DNA from: Candidatus Nitrotoga sp. MKT
GTDB taxonomy: Bacteria; Pseudomonadota; Gammaproteobacteria; Burkholderiales; Gallionellaceae
Assembly (NCBI GenBank): GCA_003402345.1
Contig: QFXH01000013.1
Span: 1 to 64,000 of the forward strand
Direction of reading: 5' to 3'
DNA: 64,000 nucleotides
The notes under the pieces are model-generated. The model did no database searches, had not been told where the DNA came from, and saw only the letters and a program-made list of their open reading frames with translations. Of this stretch, positions 54,150 to 63,235 are shown one piece after another. The translations under genes and the position numbers were made by a program. The stretch's first letter is position 1, and the number at the start of each line of letters is the position of its first letter.

Positions 54150-55210
54150 TCTTTTTTGCCCGTTACGTTGGAATCATTTGCACAGCGAAATCCAAAAAAA
54201 TCGGAAGCATAATTTGCAAAGGCAAAATTTCGATGAAAGACTGCGGAAGAAAACGGATCCCCCTTCCATGAACCACCACGCAACACTTTGTAGCTCCCCC
54301 CAGTTGGCACGATATCAAATTCTTTTTTATTTGTCGCCCGCACAATTTTCCCTTTAAACAAATCTGATGGCGCATCAGATCCAGGGTAAGGCGTAAAATC
54401 ATCGGCTGTCCACTCATTCACGTTACCCGCCATATCCATTACTCCATATGGGCTAACGCCATTCGGATAAGCATTTACGTTGGTTGTAGAGCCAATATTA
54501 TAATAAGTATTCAACCGCTCCGGTTCCATCTTATTACCCCACGGCCAGCGCCTACCATCTGTTCCGCGACCGGATTTTTCCCATTCCGCTTCAGAAGGAA
54601 GTCGCTTGCCTGCCCACTTGGCGTAAGCTGTTGCATCATACCAAGACACCATAGTAACAGGGCGCAATATTTCACCTTGAGGAATTTTGCCTTTTTTCCA
54701 GTTCAGCGGTGGACGATGTGAAGTAGCGGCTACAAACTTAGCGTATTGCGCATTAGTTACAGGATATTTGTCTATCCAAAAAGCGGGTAATTTAACTGTA
54801 TGCTGCGGACGATTTTGTACATCTGCACGTTCTAAATCTGTACCCATCGAAAAAGCTCCCTCAGGAACTAATACCATACTATTTATTTCAAGCCACTCCT
54901 CTTTGGAAAGCAAGCTTTCAATTTCTGTAACACTGTATCCTACAGCATGATTTTTTTCGGCCTCATGCACACTATGCAATACTAAGTCTTCACCAGCAGC
55001 CCGTATGTGAGATGACTCATCTTTCAACTCGTAAGTTGCGCGCGTGCGCATTTCACCCATACGTTCGAACCCCTGATTTACCACATACAAGGTGATACCA
55101 ATCGCTAACAAAACCAAGCAAATTACAAAAGTAGCCGACAAATAACGTTTGCGACGCGCATAATCTACAGCAGAATGTACAATTTTTCTGTTTGCAGAAG
55201 TAACTGCCAT
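54146..55210 (-). CDS. Membrane-anchored SUMF1/FGE-sulfatase-fold protein
   Basis: 354 aa; N-terminal TM; GAFSMGTDLERADVQNRPQHTVKLPAFWIDKYPVTNAQYAKFVAAT...RLPSEAEWEKSGRG...GVMDMAGNVNEWTAD...RGGSW...GFRCA. Confidence 0.92.
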   Translation of the reverse strand: MAVTSANRKIVHSAVDYARRKRYLSATFVICLVLLAIGITLYVVNQGFERMGEMRTRATYELKDESSHIRAAGEDLVLHSVHEAEKNHAVGYSVTEIESLLSKEEWLEINSMVLVPEGAFSMGTDLERADVQNRPQHTVKLPAFWIDKYPVTNAQYAKFVAATSHRPPLNWKKGKIPQGEILRPVTMVSWYDATAYAKWAGKRLPSEAEWEKSGRGTDGRRWPWGNKMEPERLNTYYNIGSTTNVNAYPNGVSPYGVMDMAGNVNEWTADDFTPYPGSDAPSDLFKGKIVRATNKKEFDIVPTGGSYKVLRGGSWKGDPFSSAVFHRNFAFANYASDFFGFRCANDSNVTGKKE

Positions 55211-55681
55211 CTAAATATCACTTTCTCTCTTGTCGGAACGTTTCTTATATAAAAAAGCTTGCGGGCTTCTTCCGTAAGTCCCTTTCACCATGATTTCACC
55301 CATGACTCCACCGAATGCCGCCGCAGTCATAACTACAGTCACAAACAAAGCCCACATACCAAACGGAATTAGCGATGCATTTTCCGGAATTCCACTTAAA
55401 TAAACACTATCCAGATAGCCAACCAATTTAACTATTAATGGCGGGAAATAACACAGCCATTTACCGCCAAGTCCAAAAATAACAGCGACCAATACACCCA
55501 CAAAAAAAGGGAGCACCAACATATCTATGACCCACAGGCCATTAAAATCAAGGATGCCGCGAAATAACTCGATTTTTACTCCAAGTAAGCGGTCACCAAA
55601 ATAGTTTAATACACAACCCATAATTACTGCCACTACCCCGCTAAAAAATCGAGCCCTGGTCAAGGGTGGTAATTTGCTCAT
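55211..55681 (-). CDS. Hypothetical four-TM membrane protein
   Basis: 156 aa ORF within the operon. Confidence 0.75.
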   Translation of the reverse strand: MSKLPPLTRARFFSGVVAVIMGCVLNYFGDRLLGVKIELFRGILDFNGLWVIDMLVLPFFVGVLVAVIFGLGGKWLCYFPPLIVKLVGYLDSVYLSGIPENASLIPFGMWALFVTVVMTAAAFGGVMGEIMVKGTYGRSPQAFLYKKRSDKRESDI

Positions 55682-56166
55682 GGGCGGTACTCATGACCAG
55701 TAAGCATCTCATGCTCAGCTTTACGCGTTTCTTCTAAATACCAGTCTTTCACTTTTAAGCTTGCCATATAGCGTGCTAGAAGTCTCCGCTCATTTTCCGG
55801 TAGTTGCGCATAAGATGGCATTTGATATTCTTTTTTTAAGCGGGATGGCAATATTGCCTGAGGATTGCTAGCTGAAAAATATTGGTAAAACCAGTCTTCA
55901 CTTCGCAAAGAACCCATACCGTCCAATATTGGAGCTGGGACAGCTTTAATAAGATCACGCACCGTCCACAATGAATGACAACTTTTACAATTTTGCTGGC
56001 GATATATATCCGTAGCAGCGCGCTCTAGGGTAGCAGATGCAGTGCTGAAATAAGGAATACCTTTATCGACTTCCTGAATAGTATTGAGGCGCCATAGATT
56101 GCGCCCCATAAAACCTATAACCACAATTGCAATCACTACAAAAACAATTTTTTCGCCTGATTTCAT
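55678..56166 (-). CDS. Membrane-anchored monoheme cytochrome c
   Basis: N-terminal TM; CKSCHSLW heme motif; MPSYAQLPENERRLLARYMASLK. Confidence 0.9.
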   Translation of the reverse strand: MKSGEKIVFVVIAIVVIGFMGRNLWRLNTIQEVDKGIPYFSTASATLERAATDIYRQQNCKSCHSLWTVRDLIKAVPAPILDGMGSLRSEDWFYQYFSASNPQAILPSRLKKEYQMPSYAQLPENERRLLARYMASLKVKDWYLEETRKAEHEMLTGHEYRP

Positions 56167-56441
56167 TGGTCCTGTTGCTTCTCTTTTTCCTGACGCTTTA
56201 ATACACGCTCCCGGCTTTGTATCTGTGCGGCAACTACCTCGCGACTTTTAGCATATTCCTGAGGTGACATTTTTTCTTTGTCACCTTCATCAAATACTAG
56301 GTACTTGATATCTTCATCGAATTGCTCATTCTTCACTCCCCATCTAATCCAATAGATAACAGCAATAATTATCATTCCTCCGACAATAAGCCAAAGGTAA
56401 ATAGACCATCCATCATCCAACGATTGCAAGTAGTTTTCCAT
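56163..56441 (-). CDS. CcoS-like small membrane protein with charged C-terminal extension
   Basis: 92 aa; IYLWLIVGGMIIIAVIYWIRWGVKNEQFDEDIKYLVFDEGDKEKM resembles CcoS (TM followed by GQFDDLD..A.RILFDDD). Confidence 0.55.
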   Translation of the reverse strand: MENYLQSLDDGWSIYLWLIVGGMIIIAVIYWIRWGVKNEQFDEDIKYLVFDEGDKEKMSPQEYAKSREVVAAQIQSRERVLKRQEKEKQQDQ

Positions 56442-56483
56442 GTTTTCTCCGTCGATCGTTAGATAACCATCCTAGTAAACAAC

Positions 56484-56804
56484 CTAGAAAAGATTACCGC
56501 CCAGCATTTGCAACCCGCCAAAAATGACTGCAACAACGATACCTGTAATTATCAGGCCAAACATAACTTTCTCACCAAATCTCATTTTTTTTGGCGCATG
56601 GCTCCCAAATATCACCATGTATACAATGCCTGAAAACACCAATACTCCCAACAACATAAAAAAAAACACACCAGTACTAAATTGCTGGCTACGCATCCCT
56701 TCTATGCTTAGGTCTAATTTCGGTGAATATGTCGTGTTAGCTAACACATTTAAAATACTACCTATATTTAGGCTTTCAAGAAATGAACAAATAATTATCT
56801 CCAT
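56484..56804 (-). CDS. Hypothetical small membrane protein
   Basis: 106 aa with two TM segments. Confidence 0.65.
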   Translation of the reverse strand: MEIIICSFLESLNIGSILNVLANTTYSPKLDLSIEGMRSQQFSTGVFFFMLLGVLVFSGIVYMVIFGSHAPKKMRFGEKVMFGLIITGIVVAVIFGGLQMLGGNLF

Positions 56805-56833
56805 TCATTCCAAATAAATTCTTGTAAAAAAGA

Positions 56834-56858
56834 GTATGCCGCCCTTACGGCGGCATAC
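56834..56858 (-). terminator. Perfect hairpin plus T-tract on minus strand inside the cbb3-type operon
   Basis: GTATGCCGCC-CTTAC-GGCGGCATAC, 10-bp perfect stem; minus strand continues into TCTTTTTTAC. Confidence 0.8.
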
Positions 56859-56887
56859 CTTGTGAACTAAGTTTGCAACCAGCAGCT

Positions 56888-57022
56888 TTAGGATTTATTC
56901 GACCTTATTTGAGGACTTTTCTTATCGTAATTGTCCACAAAGAAGCTATAGAAAAATGGAGCCAGAAATCCAATCGCCACTACCACTGCAAAACAAGCAG
57001 GTCCATAATCGAAATCTATCAT
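56888..57022 (-). CDS. 44-aa single-TM miniprotein (CcoQ-like position)
   Basis: SD AGGAGG before ATG; MIDFDYGPACFAVVVAIGFLAPFFYSFFVDNYDKKSPQIRSNKS*; absent from ORF track. Confidence 0.7.
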   Translation of the reverse strand: MIDFDYGPACFAVVVAIGFLAPFFYSFFVDNYDKKSPQIRSNKS

Positions 57023-57059
57023 TTGATGCCTCCTGAATGTAGCTATTATAAATTAAACG

Positions 57060-57722
57060 TTATGTATGCCGTCTATCACCATGACGAGGATCATTATCGT
57101 GATGACGAGGCTGCCAATGATAAGGCGGTAACCGTTTCACAGTAATTGTCACACCAAGAAAAAACATCGTCAGATAAAACAAATCAATCGTATACCCCTT
57201 ATCCCACCAAGGCTGTTGACGCTCTCGTTTACCATTCGGACGATAATTACCCTCAAAATTAGCAATTTTCACCTCTGGCCCCACGACAGTGTAATCTTTA
57301 AGATCCACATCTGGAAGCTTCATTATCTCCTCAATTTGAGGTTTGATAACACGCAGGTCATTCATACTCACCGGATGCCGTCCCTGCTGAGCTTTAAATG
57401 GGCTATCTTTATTAATTTCAACAATTCGTTTCATTGCCGCATCGTCACCCTGAGTTTCTTGTATCGACTGAATTTCAGGAGTGTCCATAGCTTTAATATA
57501 GTCAGCGTAAATAGCAGCTGTTGGACGCTGTCCCCAAAGAGGGATGGTAGTCAGGAATGCGGTTGCGACCGTTAATAGAACAAGAACAACAACAGGTACA
57601 GGCAAACGATTGTTATCTTCCGTCATCCCACCAAGATCTTCAGCCTCCCAGAGCTGTTTGGATCGAGCTACAGTATCTTCATGCGTCAAAGTTACCAACG
57701 GTTCATTAAATACCCAAGGCAT
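57060..57722 (-). CDS. Two-TM membrane protein of the cbb3-type locus
   Basis: 220 aa; EDLGGMTEDNNRLPVPVVVLVLLTVATAFLTTIPLWGQRP ... QQPWWDKGYTIDLFYLTMFFLGV; no CxxCH. Confidence 0.8.
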   Translation of the reverse strand: MPWVFNEPLVTLTHEDTVARSKQLWEAEDLGGMTEDNNRLPVPVVVLVLLTVATAFLTTIPLWGQRPTAAIYADYIKAMDTPEIQSIQETQGDDAAMKRIVEINKDSPFKAQQGRHPVSMNDLRVIKPQIEEIMKLPDVDLKDYTVVGPEVKIANFEGNYRPNGKRERQQPWWDKGYTIDLFYLTMFFLGVTITVKRLPPYHWQPRHHDNDPRHGDRRHT

Positions 57723-57740
57723 ATTATCGTCCCCCTTAAA

Positions 57741-58703
57741 TTATTTCAGGTTTATAACAAAATCAATTAAATTTCGAATCTCGCTATCTTTAGCATACAT
57801 GGGCACATCAGGAGGAGTAGTAATTTTACCTTCCCGATACTCATCATACTCAGAACGCCATTTTTTGAAATCAATTTTTTTGCCATCAGCGTCAACCTCG
57901 CCCCATAAATAATCAAAACGCGGCATAATGGAATGCGGTTGCACTAAACGTGGATTAAAGAAATGCAGCATCATCCACTCTCTCGACGCATTGCGTGATC
58001 CAACATGCAATAAGTCTGGTCCTTTACGGTCAGATCCAAATGCTGTCGGAGACTCCCCATTAAAATCGCCTAGCATAGGAGGCGCCCCAAACACTTGCCA
58101 ATCTTGCGTTTGTTCAGGCAACAATGTATGACACCACCAACAACCCTCTCGCACAAACATGGTTTTTCCAGCGCCAGCATGCAATATATCCGAATCTGCG
58201 GCTTGCTTTAAAACCTCATCTGGAGTCCAGCCTTTCGTAGCTGTCGCATTCTCCATATACGAAAGCGGCTTATCCTCAAAAGTCAGCAATTGATCACTCT
58301 TTTTAATCAAAAAGACAGCACCGCTTTCCTTTCTTGCTTCCGTTATACGGCCTTGTTTAACACTAAGCTCCTCAACGCCTTTACCCAAGTTCGCAGTATG
58401 AGTCACTCCATTCGGCAATGACGTCCCTGCTGGGTATACATAGGCGTACACTGGCTCCATTGGCTCACCGCTTTTCGGATCTTTTCTGACCAGTACTTTC
58501 AATGGTTTATTCAAACCATTCAACAATGGATCTGCAAGCTGCCAGCCTGAATCCCACCCTGAAGTCAACTGCTTGTCCAAGCCAACCTCAGAGCTGATTG
58601 AAGCCGCAAGATCGAAGCTTGGGAAAAACAAAGTTATGCTCATTGACAGTCCAAATGCAACTCCAAACGCCCTGGAACCAATCTTATACTCTCTAAAATT
58701 CAT
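57741..58703 (-). CDS. ccoO: cbb3-type oxidase cytochrome c subunit CcoO-like (enlarged)
   Basis: 320 aa; GKTMFVREGCWWCHTLLPEQTQDWQVFG...GPDLLHVGSRNASREWMMLHFFNPRLVQPHSIMPRFDYLW. Confidence 0.88.
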   Translation of the reverse strand: MNFREYKIGSRAFGVAFGLSMSITLFFPSFDLAASISSEVGLDKQLTSGWDSGWQLADPLLNGLNKPLKVLVRKDPKSGEPMEPVYAYVYPAGTSLPNGVTHTANLGKGVEELSVKQGRITEARKESGAVFLIKKSDQLLTFEDKPLSYMENATATKGWTPDEVLKQAADSDILHAGAGKTMFVREGCWWCHTLLPEQTQDWQVFGAPPMLGDFNGESPTAFGSDRKGPDLLHVGSRNASREWMMLHFFNPRLVQPHSIMPRFDYLWGEVDADGKKIDFKKWRSEYDEYREGKITTPPDVPMYAKDSEIRNLIDFVINLK

Positions 58704-58739
58704 TATTTTCTCCCCAGATCCTGGCTTAAAGTTTTAAGT

Positions 58740-60149
58740 TTAACGTTCGTAGGCCAATTCATGTGGCATACGTCCAGCCGGGATAACAGTGCCTTCACGC
58801 GCAGTCATCCACATGTTGTATAGCCAAAGAATGGTTGAAGAAAATACCATAGTCCCACCTAACCAACGGGCGATCATATAAGGATGCTCAGCAATCACGA
58901 CATCAATGTATGGCACTTCATAAATCTTACCTGCACCCTGAATTAACCCGGCAATCGTCATTGATACCCAATAAGTACTGAATCCAATCAACAACAACCA
59001 AAAATGCAGATTTCCTAACGTCAACGAGTACAGCTTGCGTTTCATCAATGTTTGCAGACCAAGATATACGGCTGCAGCCTCAAGAAACGTCGAGAACCCC
59101 AACAAAGCAAGATGCGCATGCGCCACCATCCAACCTGTACCATGAATGTACCAGTTAATTGAGCGTGTTTGCTGAAAACCACCTTGCATATTGAGCGGAA
59201 TGGCCAGCAATACACCGACCACGGTAAAACGAACTTCAAGATTCTCGACAAACATGTTCCACTTACCCTGCATGGTCAAGAGTATGTTTGACACAAATGC
59301 AATCGCTGGCACCAGAATCAGAACACCCTCCACTGAAGCAAAGGATTTTAACCACTCAGGCAAGGGTGCCGACATTAAATGATGTGCGGCAGGCGTTGAA
59401 TAAAACACAACAATCGACCAAAAGTGCAAATGTCCTATACGGTGAGAATACAATGGATTACCAGTCACCTTGGGAATAACATAATAGGCAATCGCTGCAG
59501 CAACAGGCGTAATCCACAAACCCAAAACGTTATGTGCAAACCACCACGTCATGTAAGCCTCGGTCAGACCAGTCAGATGAAAATACTCTGGCAGATTTCC
59601 AACCAAAAATACGATAATCAACATGAACGTTGATGCCGCAAAAAACCAGTTAGTCGTATAGATTCCCTGAGTGCGACGTTTTATTATAGTCATCCATACA
59701 TTAACCGCCAAAGGAATCGTTATAAATGCAGCAACAGCAAGATCCAGCGGCCACGGGAAGTCAGAGTATTCACGCCCAGAAGTCACCCCCATCCATAACA
59801 AAGTCAACCCCAAAGCTAGGGCAACATTCCACATCATGCAATTCCACAAACCAAGCTTCTCTGACCACAACCTCGTATTTCCCAGTATCGGGGTGATATA
59901 CATCATGGCCATTGCAAACGCCATCGAAATCCAGCCAAAGATTACCGCTAGCACATGCACCTGACGCATATGACCAAAGGCAAACATCTCTGTTCCCGTC
60001 ACAAAGTCAGGGAAAGCAAGCTTAGCAGCATTAAACGACCCCAACCCGGTTCCGATCATAAACCAAATAATGGCAGAAAAACCGAAGAAAATCGCCGCCG
60101 AACCGACCGGGATAGCCTCATTTTTAGCAAACAAATACTTAAGAATCAT
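58740..60149 (-). CDS. ccoN: cbb3-type heme-copper oxidase catalytic subunit CcoN-like
   Basis: 469 aa; WWFAHNVLGLWITPVAAAIAYYVIPKVTGNPLYSHRIGHLHFWSIVVFYSTPAAHHLMSAPLPEW; WMVAHAHLALLG. Confidence 0.9.
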   Translation of the reverse strand: MILKYLFAKNEAIPVGSAAIFFGFSAIIWFMIGTGLGSFNAAKLAFPDFVTGTEMFAFGHMRQVHVLAVIFGWISMAFAMAMMYITPILGNTRLWSEKLGLWNCMMWNVALALGLTLLWMGVTSGREYSDFPWPLDLAVAAFITIPLAVNVWMTIIKRRTQGIYTTNWFFAASTFMLIIVFLVGNLPEYFHLTGLTEAYMTWWFAHNVLGLWITPVAAAIAYYVIPKVTGNPLYSHRIGHLHFWSIVVFYSTPAAHHLMSAPLPEWLKSFASVEGVLILVPAIAFVSNILLTMQGKWNMFVENLEVRFTVVGVLLAIPLNMQGGFQQTRSINWYIHGTGWMVAHAHLALLGFSTFLEAAAVYLGLQTLMKRKLYSLTLGNLHFWLLLIGFSTYWVSMTIAGLIQGAGKIYEVPYIDVVIAEHPYMIARWLGGTMVFSSTILWLYNMWMTAREGTVIPAGRMPHELAYER

Positions 60150-60227
60150 GCTGCATCTCCTTTTTTAGCTCTAGGCAGACGAAACGGCTGCCACTACTAG
60201 CCTTAATTCCACTATAATTTTAAAGGG

Positions 60228-60431
60228 TTATTTTTTTGACGATTTATGCGGAGCCACCGAAGCTATCTCTTCTTTAATTATATCGCTCACTGAACCGCCC
60301 ACTACCTCACCTAACGTATCAGTACCATCCGCCAAGTGAATACGTTTGTGCGGCATCAATACATACCACGACAACCACATACTAGAAAACGCCAAAAGCA
60401 AGCAACACGTCCCCGCTATTATTGGAAGCAT
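60228..60431 (-). CDS. Small single-TM protein, hypothetical
   Basis: 67 aa; SD-like GGAGG upstream of ATG; between ccoN and the 93-aa gene. Confidence 0.65.
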   Translation of the reverse strand: MLPIIAGTCCLLLAFSSMWLSWYVLMPHKRIHLADGTDTLGEVVGGSVSDIIKEEIASVAPHKSSKK

Positions 60432-60494
60432 GTTTTTCCTCCTTAACTTAAAAGTTGCCAGATTTTAATTAGTTTAAACAAACCAACTCACGAC

Positions 60495-60776
60495 TTAAGC
60501 ATGACGCGCATTTTCAATTGCATCATGGCGCGTCAAGCCGAGCGCCAGCATCAACATAAATACAAAACCAAACGCAAGCATCCAGAACGTCATAAACCCA
60601 TTAAATGTCGTAGGTATATACGAACCAGCACCGTACCCACCCCAATCTTCAAATCCTCCCCGCCCCATCCAACACATCAAGGCAGCCCCAAACACGCTAC
60701 CATTACCCATGCCCGTTACAAATCCCGCAACTAAAGTAATCCAAAAGGATTTAGATTGTATCGACTGTTTTTGCAT
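60495..60776 (-). CDS. Small two-TM membrane protein, first gene of the cbb3-type operon
   Basis: 93 aa; LVAGFVTGMGNGSVFGAALMCWMG...FNGFMTFWMLAFGFVFMLMLALGL. Confidence 0.7.
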   Translation of the reverse strand: MQKQSIQSKSFWITLVAGFVTGMGNGSVFGAALMCWMGRGGFEDWGGYGAGSYIPTTFNGFMTFWMLAFGFVFMLMLALGLTRHDAIENARHA

Positions 60777-61019
60777 TTTGCATTCCCCCGGTTTTTATCT
60801 AAAACATTTAGATATATTTATGTATCTTTTGCTAATTTTAAGCGGAACTTAGATGTTTTCAAACAAATTTACTCTGCAACCAAATTCTTTTTAGCATTAG
60901 CAATAGATAGCTTAAACCACCAACAATTACTAAAATTCAGTGATCTAAAAATGCAGTGGTATAATAAAACCCTACGCTTAACCTTGTCAAGGCATAGTAC
61001 ACCTAAAAACCAAACAATA

Positions 61020-62495
61020 ATGCTGATTATGAACATTAATACCCTCTTGTCGCGTATCCCCGTTCGTTATTGGGGATATCTTTCGTTATCATTATGGAGT
61101 GTAGCGATCCTTTTTTTGTTGCGCCCAGACCTTTACAATTTAAATGAGGGTTCTGCCAAATCACTTTTATTAGCATGGTCAATCGCTGATCAAGTGGCAG
61201 CTTCAGTTGTAACTTTTGGCGCGCCCGATTTACGCGCATTGTTGTTTTTACCTGTGGCATTTCTTTGGACAGGCAATGTTTTTGCCGCGAAAGTTTTCAC
61301 TACATTTTTACTAGCCTTTGCTATTTGGTTACTTTACTTATGGAACCGACTCAACGTTAATGCTGAAAGTGCGTTAATTGCCAGTGGGTTGCTAATTGTA
61401 TCGCCGTTGATGCTGGAACAAATTGATACGCTTTCTCCCGGCATTTATTTGTTGCCAGCATTTGCATTGGGCGCTTGGTTAAATTCGGAATACCGCTTAA
61501 ATCCTCGCCCAGGTGGCGGCTGGTATTTTGCTCAGTTACTGGTTAGCGCCTTTAGCGTAAGCCTACACCCCATTGGCCTGGCATACCCATTAGCCCTACT
61601 TTGCTCATGGTATAGAGAACCACTGGATCAAAAACAGCAAAAATATTTTTTTGTCGGTGTCAGTTTTATTGTTCTCTTCACCCTACTTGTGTTAAGAGGC
61701 TGGAATTACGTCGAATGGTTCCAAAACCCTATTAAAAGCCTCGCAATTACTATTCTCGGATCATCTTTAGGCAGTGCAATATCGGCTGTCAGCTGGGTAG
61801 TGGGAGGGCTCATGCTTGTGGGACTTGTAATCGTCGTGATTAAACAATACCGCAATTTATGGTCAGATTTTACAGGGCGCATCTTACTTATTGGCTTGAC
61901 GCTGGGAATTACGACCAGTGACTCGGCGTGGGGCATAATTGCGTTGTGCCTTATTTTGTATGTTGGAATTCCATTGTTATTAAAATTGCATCATGTACGC
62001 CCAGGCAAGGGGTTTGTTCAACAGCGTGGCTTAATGATGCTATTTATTATCATTCTTTCTACAGTATTTATGCGGGCAGATAAAAGCTACTATGAAATTC
62101 GGCAGTCTGGCTTTTTATCTGACGAGGATCAATTAATTCATGTTCTTGCTAAAGAGGCTGAAAATGCCCGTAAAATCGCTGAAGAGGACAAAAGCGAAAA
62201 AAATCCAGTTCTTTTACGTGTAGCTAGCCAATGGCCAAGCCGTACTATGATTGCGTGCAAATGCGACACATTGCCTTTACCCCCTGCAGCGCAAGATCCA
62301 CAGACTCAGCTTACCATGCTGCGCAGCATAACCCACTTATTATTCAATCCACGACAAGCCAACAATGCAGCGCTCGCCCGAAACCTGTCTATTCTTGGCG
62401 GAGGGGTTATTGAAACTATCGCGTTACAACCCGGCGGGGTACTTTTACATTTCAAGAGCGTAGATACCCAGGCCAACCTGAAGAATGGTAAGTAA
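61020..62495 (+). CDS. Polytopic membrane protein (GT-C glycosyltransferase-like), hypothetical
   Basis: ORF 60756-62495; hydrophobic region starts with MLIMNINTLLSRIPVRYWGYLS, so start 61020 or 61029 is more plausible. Confidence 0.65.
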   Translation: MLIMNINTLLSRIPVRYWGYLSLSLWSVAILFLLRPDLYNLNEGSAKSLLLAWSIADQVAASVVTFGAPDLRALLFLPVAFLWTGNVFAAKVFTTFLLAFAIWLLYLWNRLNVNAESALIASGLLIVSPLMLEQIDTLSPGIYLLPAFALGAWLNSEYRLNPRPGGGWYFAQLLVSAFSVSLHPIGLAYPLALLCSWYREPLDQKQQKYFFVGVSFIVLFTLLVLRGWNYVEWFQNPIKSLAITILGSSLGSAISAVSWVVGGLMLVGLVIVVIKQYRNLWSDFTGRILLIGLTLGITTSDSAWGIIALCLILYVGIPLLLKLHHVRPGKGFVQQRGLMMLFIIILSTVFMRADKSYYEIRQSGFLSDEDQLIHVLAKEAENARKIAEEDKSEKNPVLLRVASQWPSRTMIACKCDTLPLPPAAQDPQTQLTMLRSITHLLFNPRQANNAALARNLSILGGGVIETIALQPGGVLLHFKSVDTQANLKNGK

Positions 62496-62581
62496 GTTAT
62501 ATATGAACTGCGTAGCAGTACGGAAATAATTTTCCGATAATCCTAGGCGAAAGTAAACGATTAGCCTGATTTATTCGGCTC

Positions 62582-62824
62582 ATGCCGCAATTGGTAAAAA
62601 AACTTACTTTTAATATGCATAAGCTTATACAAGAAATTATTATTTATTTGATTGTGGCTCTCAGCTCTCTGTTCATCATGAGCTATGCCGTACACATGCT
62701 AGTTGGTGGCTTAGTTAGCAAGGAAACTGAGTATTTGCTGATTATAGTCACTTGCCTCATTGGTGTAGCGGCTATAGGATTCATGGCTTGGGATGTAACA
62801 CAACGCCGCAAGGGCATTAAATAG
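62582..62824 (+). CDS. Small two-TM membrane protein, hypothetical
   Basis: 80 aa; EIIIYLIVALSSLFIMSYAVHMLVGGLVSKETEYLLIIVTCLIGVAAIGFMAWDV. Confidence 0.6.
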   Translation: MPQLVKKLTFNMHKLIQEIIIYLIVALSSLFIMSYAVHMLVGGLVSKETEYLLIIVTCLIGVAAIGFMAWDVTQRRKGIK

Positions 62825-62848
62825 CGGCCTCCCGTACCGCTTAAAATG

Positions 62849-63235
62849 CTAGGACTCTACAAGTAGAGCACCGGTGAAAATGACCAAGGCTCGCACCAGC
62901 AGCACAGCCCGACCTTGAGCACGATGATCGATGCGCACGCTGTTATCATAACGCAGCAAACGCAGAGCAGTTTTAACTTGCATTACATATAACGCATACA
63001 TCATCACAAGCATCATGAAATGTATCCATACTAAAAATGAGGTCAACTCGCTCTCCACAATCAAACGCCGATACCAGTCCTTATAAAGATAGAGATAAAC
63101 CGGCATTCCCAAATCAAATAAAATTACTGAAATCATTCCTAGCACATGAAATGCGCGTTGCTTAGCGTATCGAAACGCAACTAACATTACTGCGTAGGTC
63201 AACAGTGCAGCCCACACTGTAGCTGCTGTCAGCAT
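62849..63235 (-). CDS. Hypothetical four-TM membrane protein with conserved-looking histidines
   Basis: 128 aa; His residues at RAFHVLGM, WIHFMML, RIDHRAQGRA near TM segments. Confidence 0.6.
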   Translation of the reverse strand: MLTAATVWAALLTYAVMLVAFRYAKQRAFHVLGMISVILFDLGMPVYLYLYKDWYRRLIVESELTSFLVWIHFMMLVMMYALYVMQVKTALRLLRYDNSVRIDHRAQGRAVLLVRALVIFTGALLVES

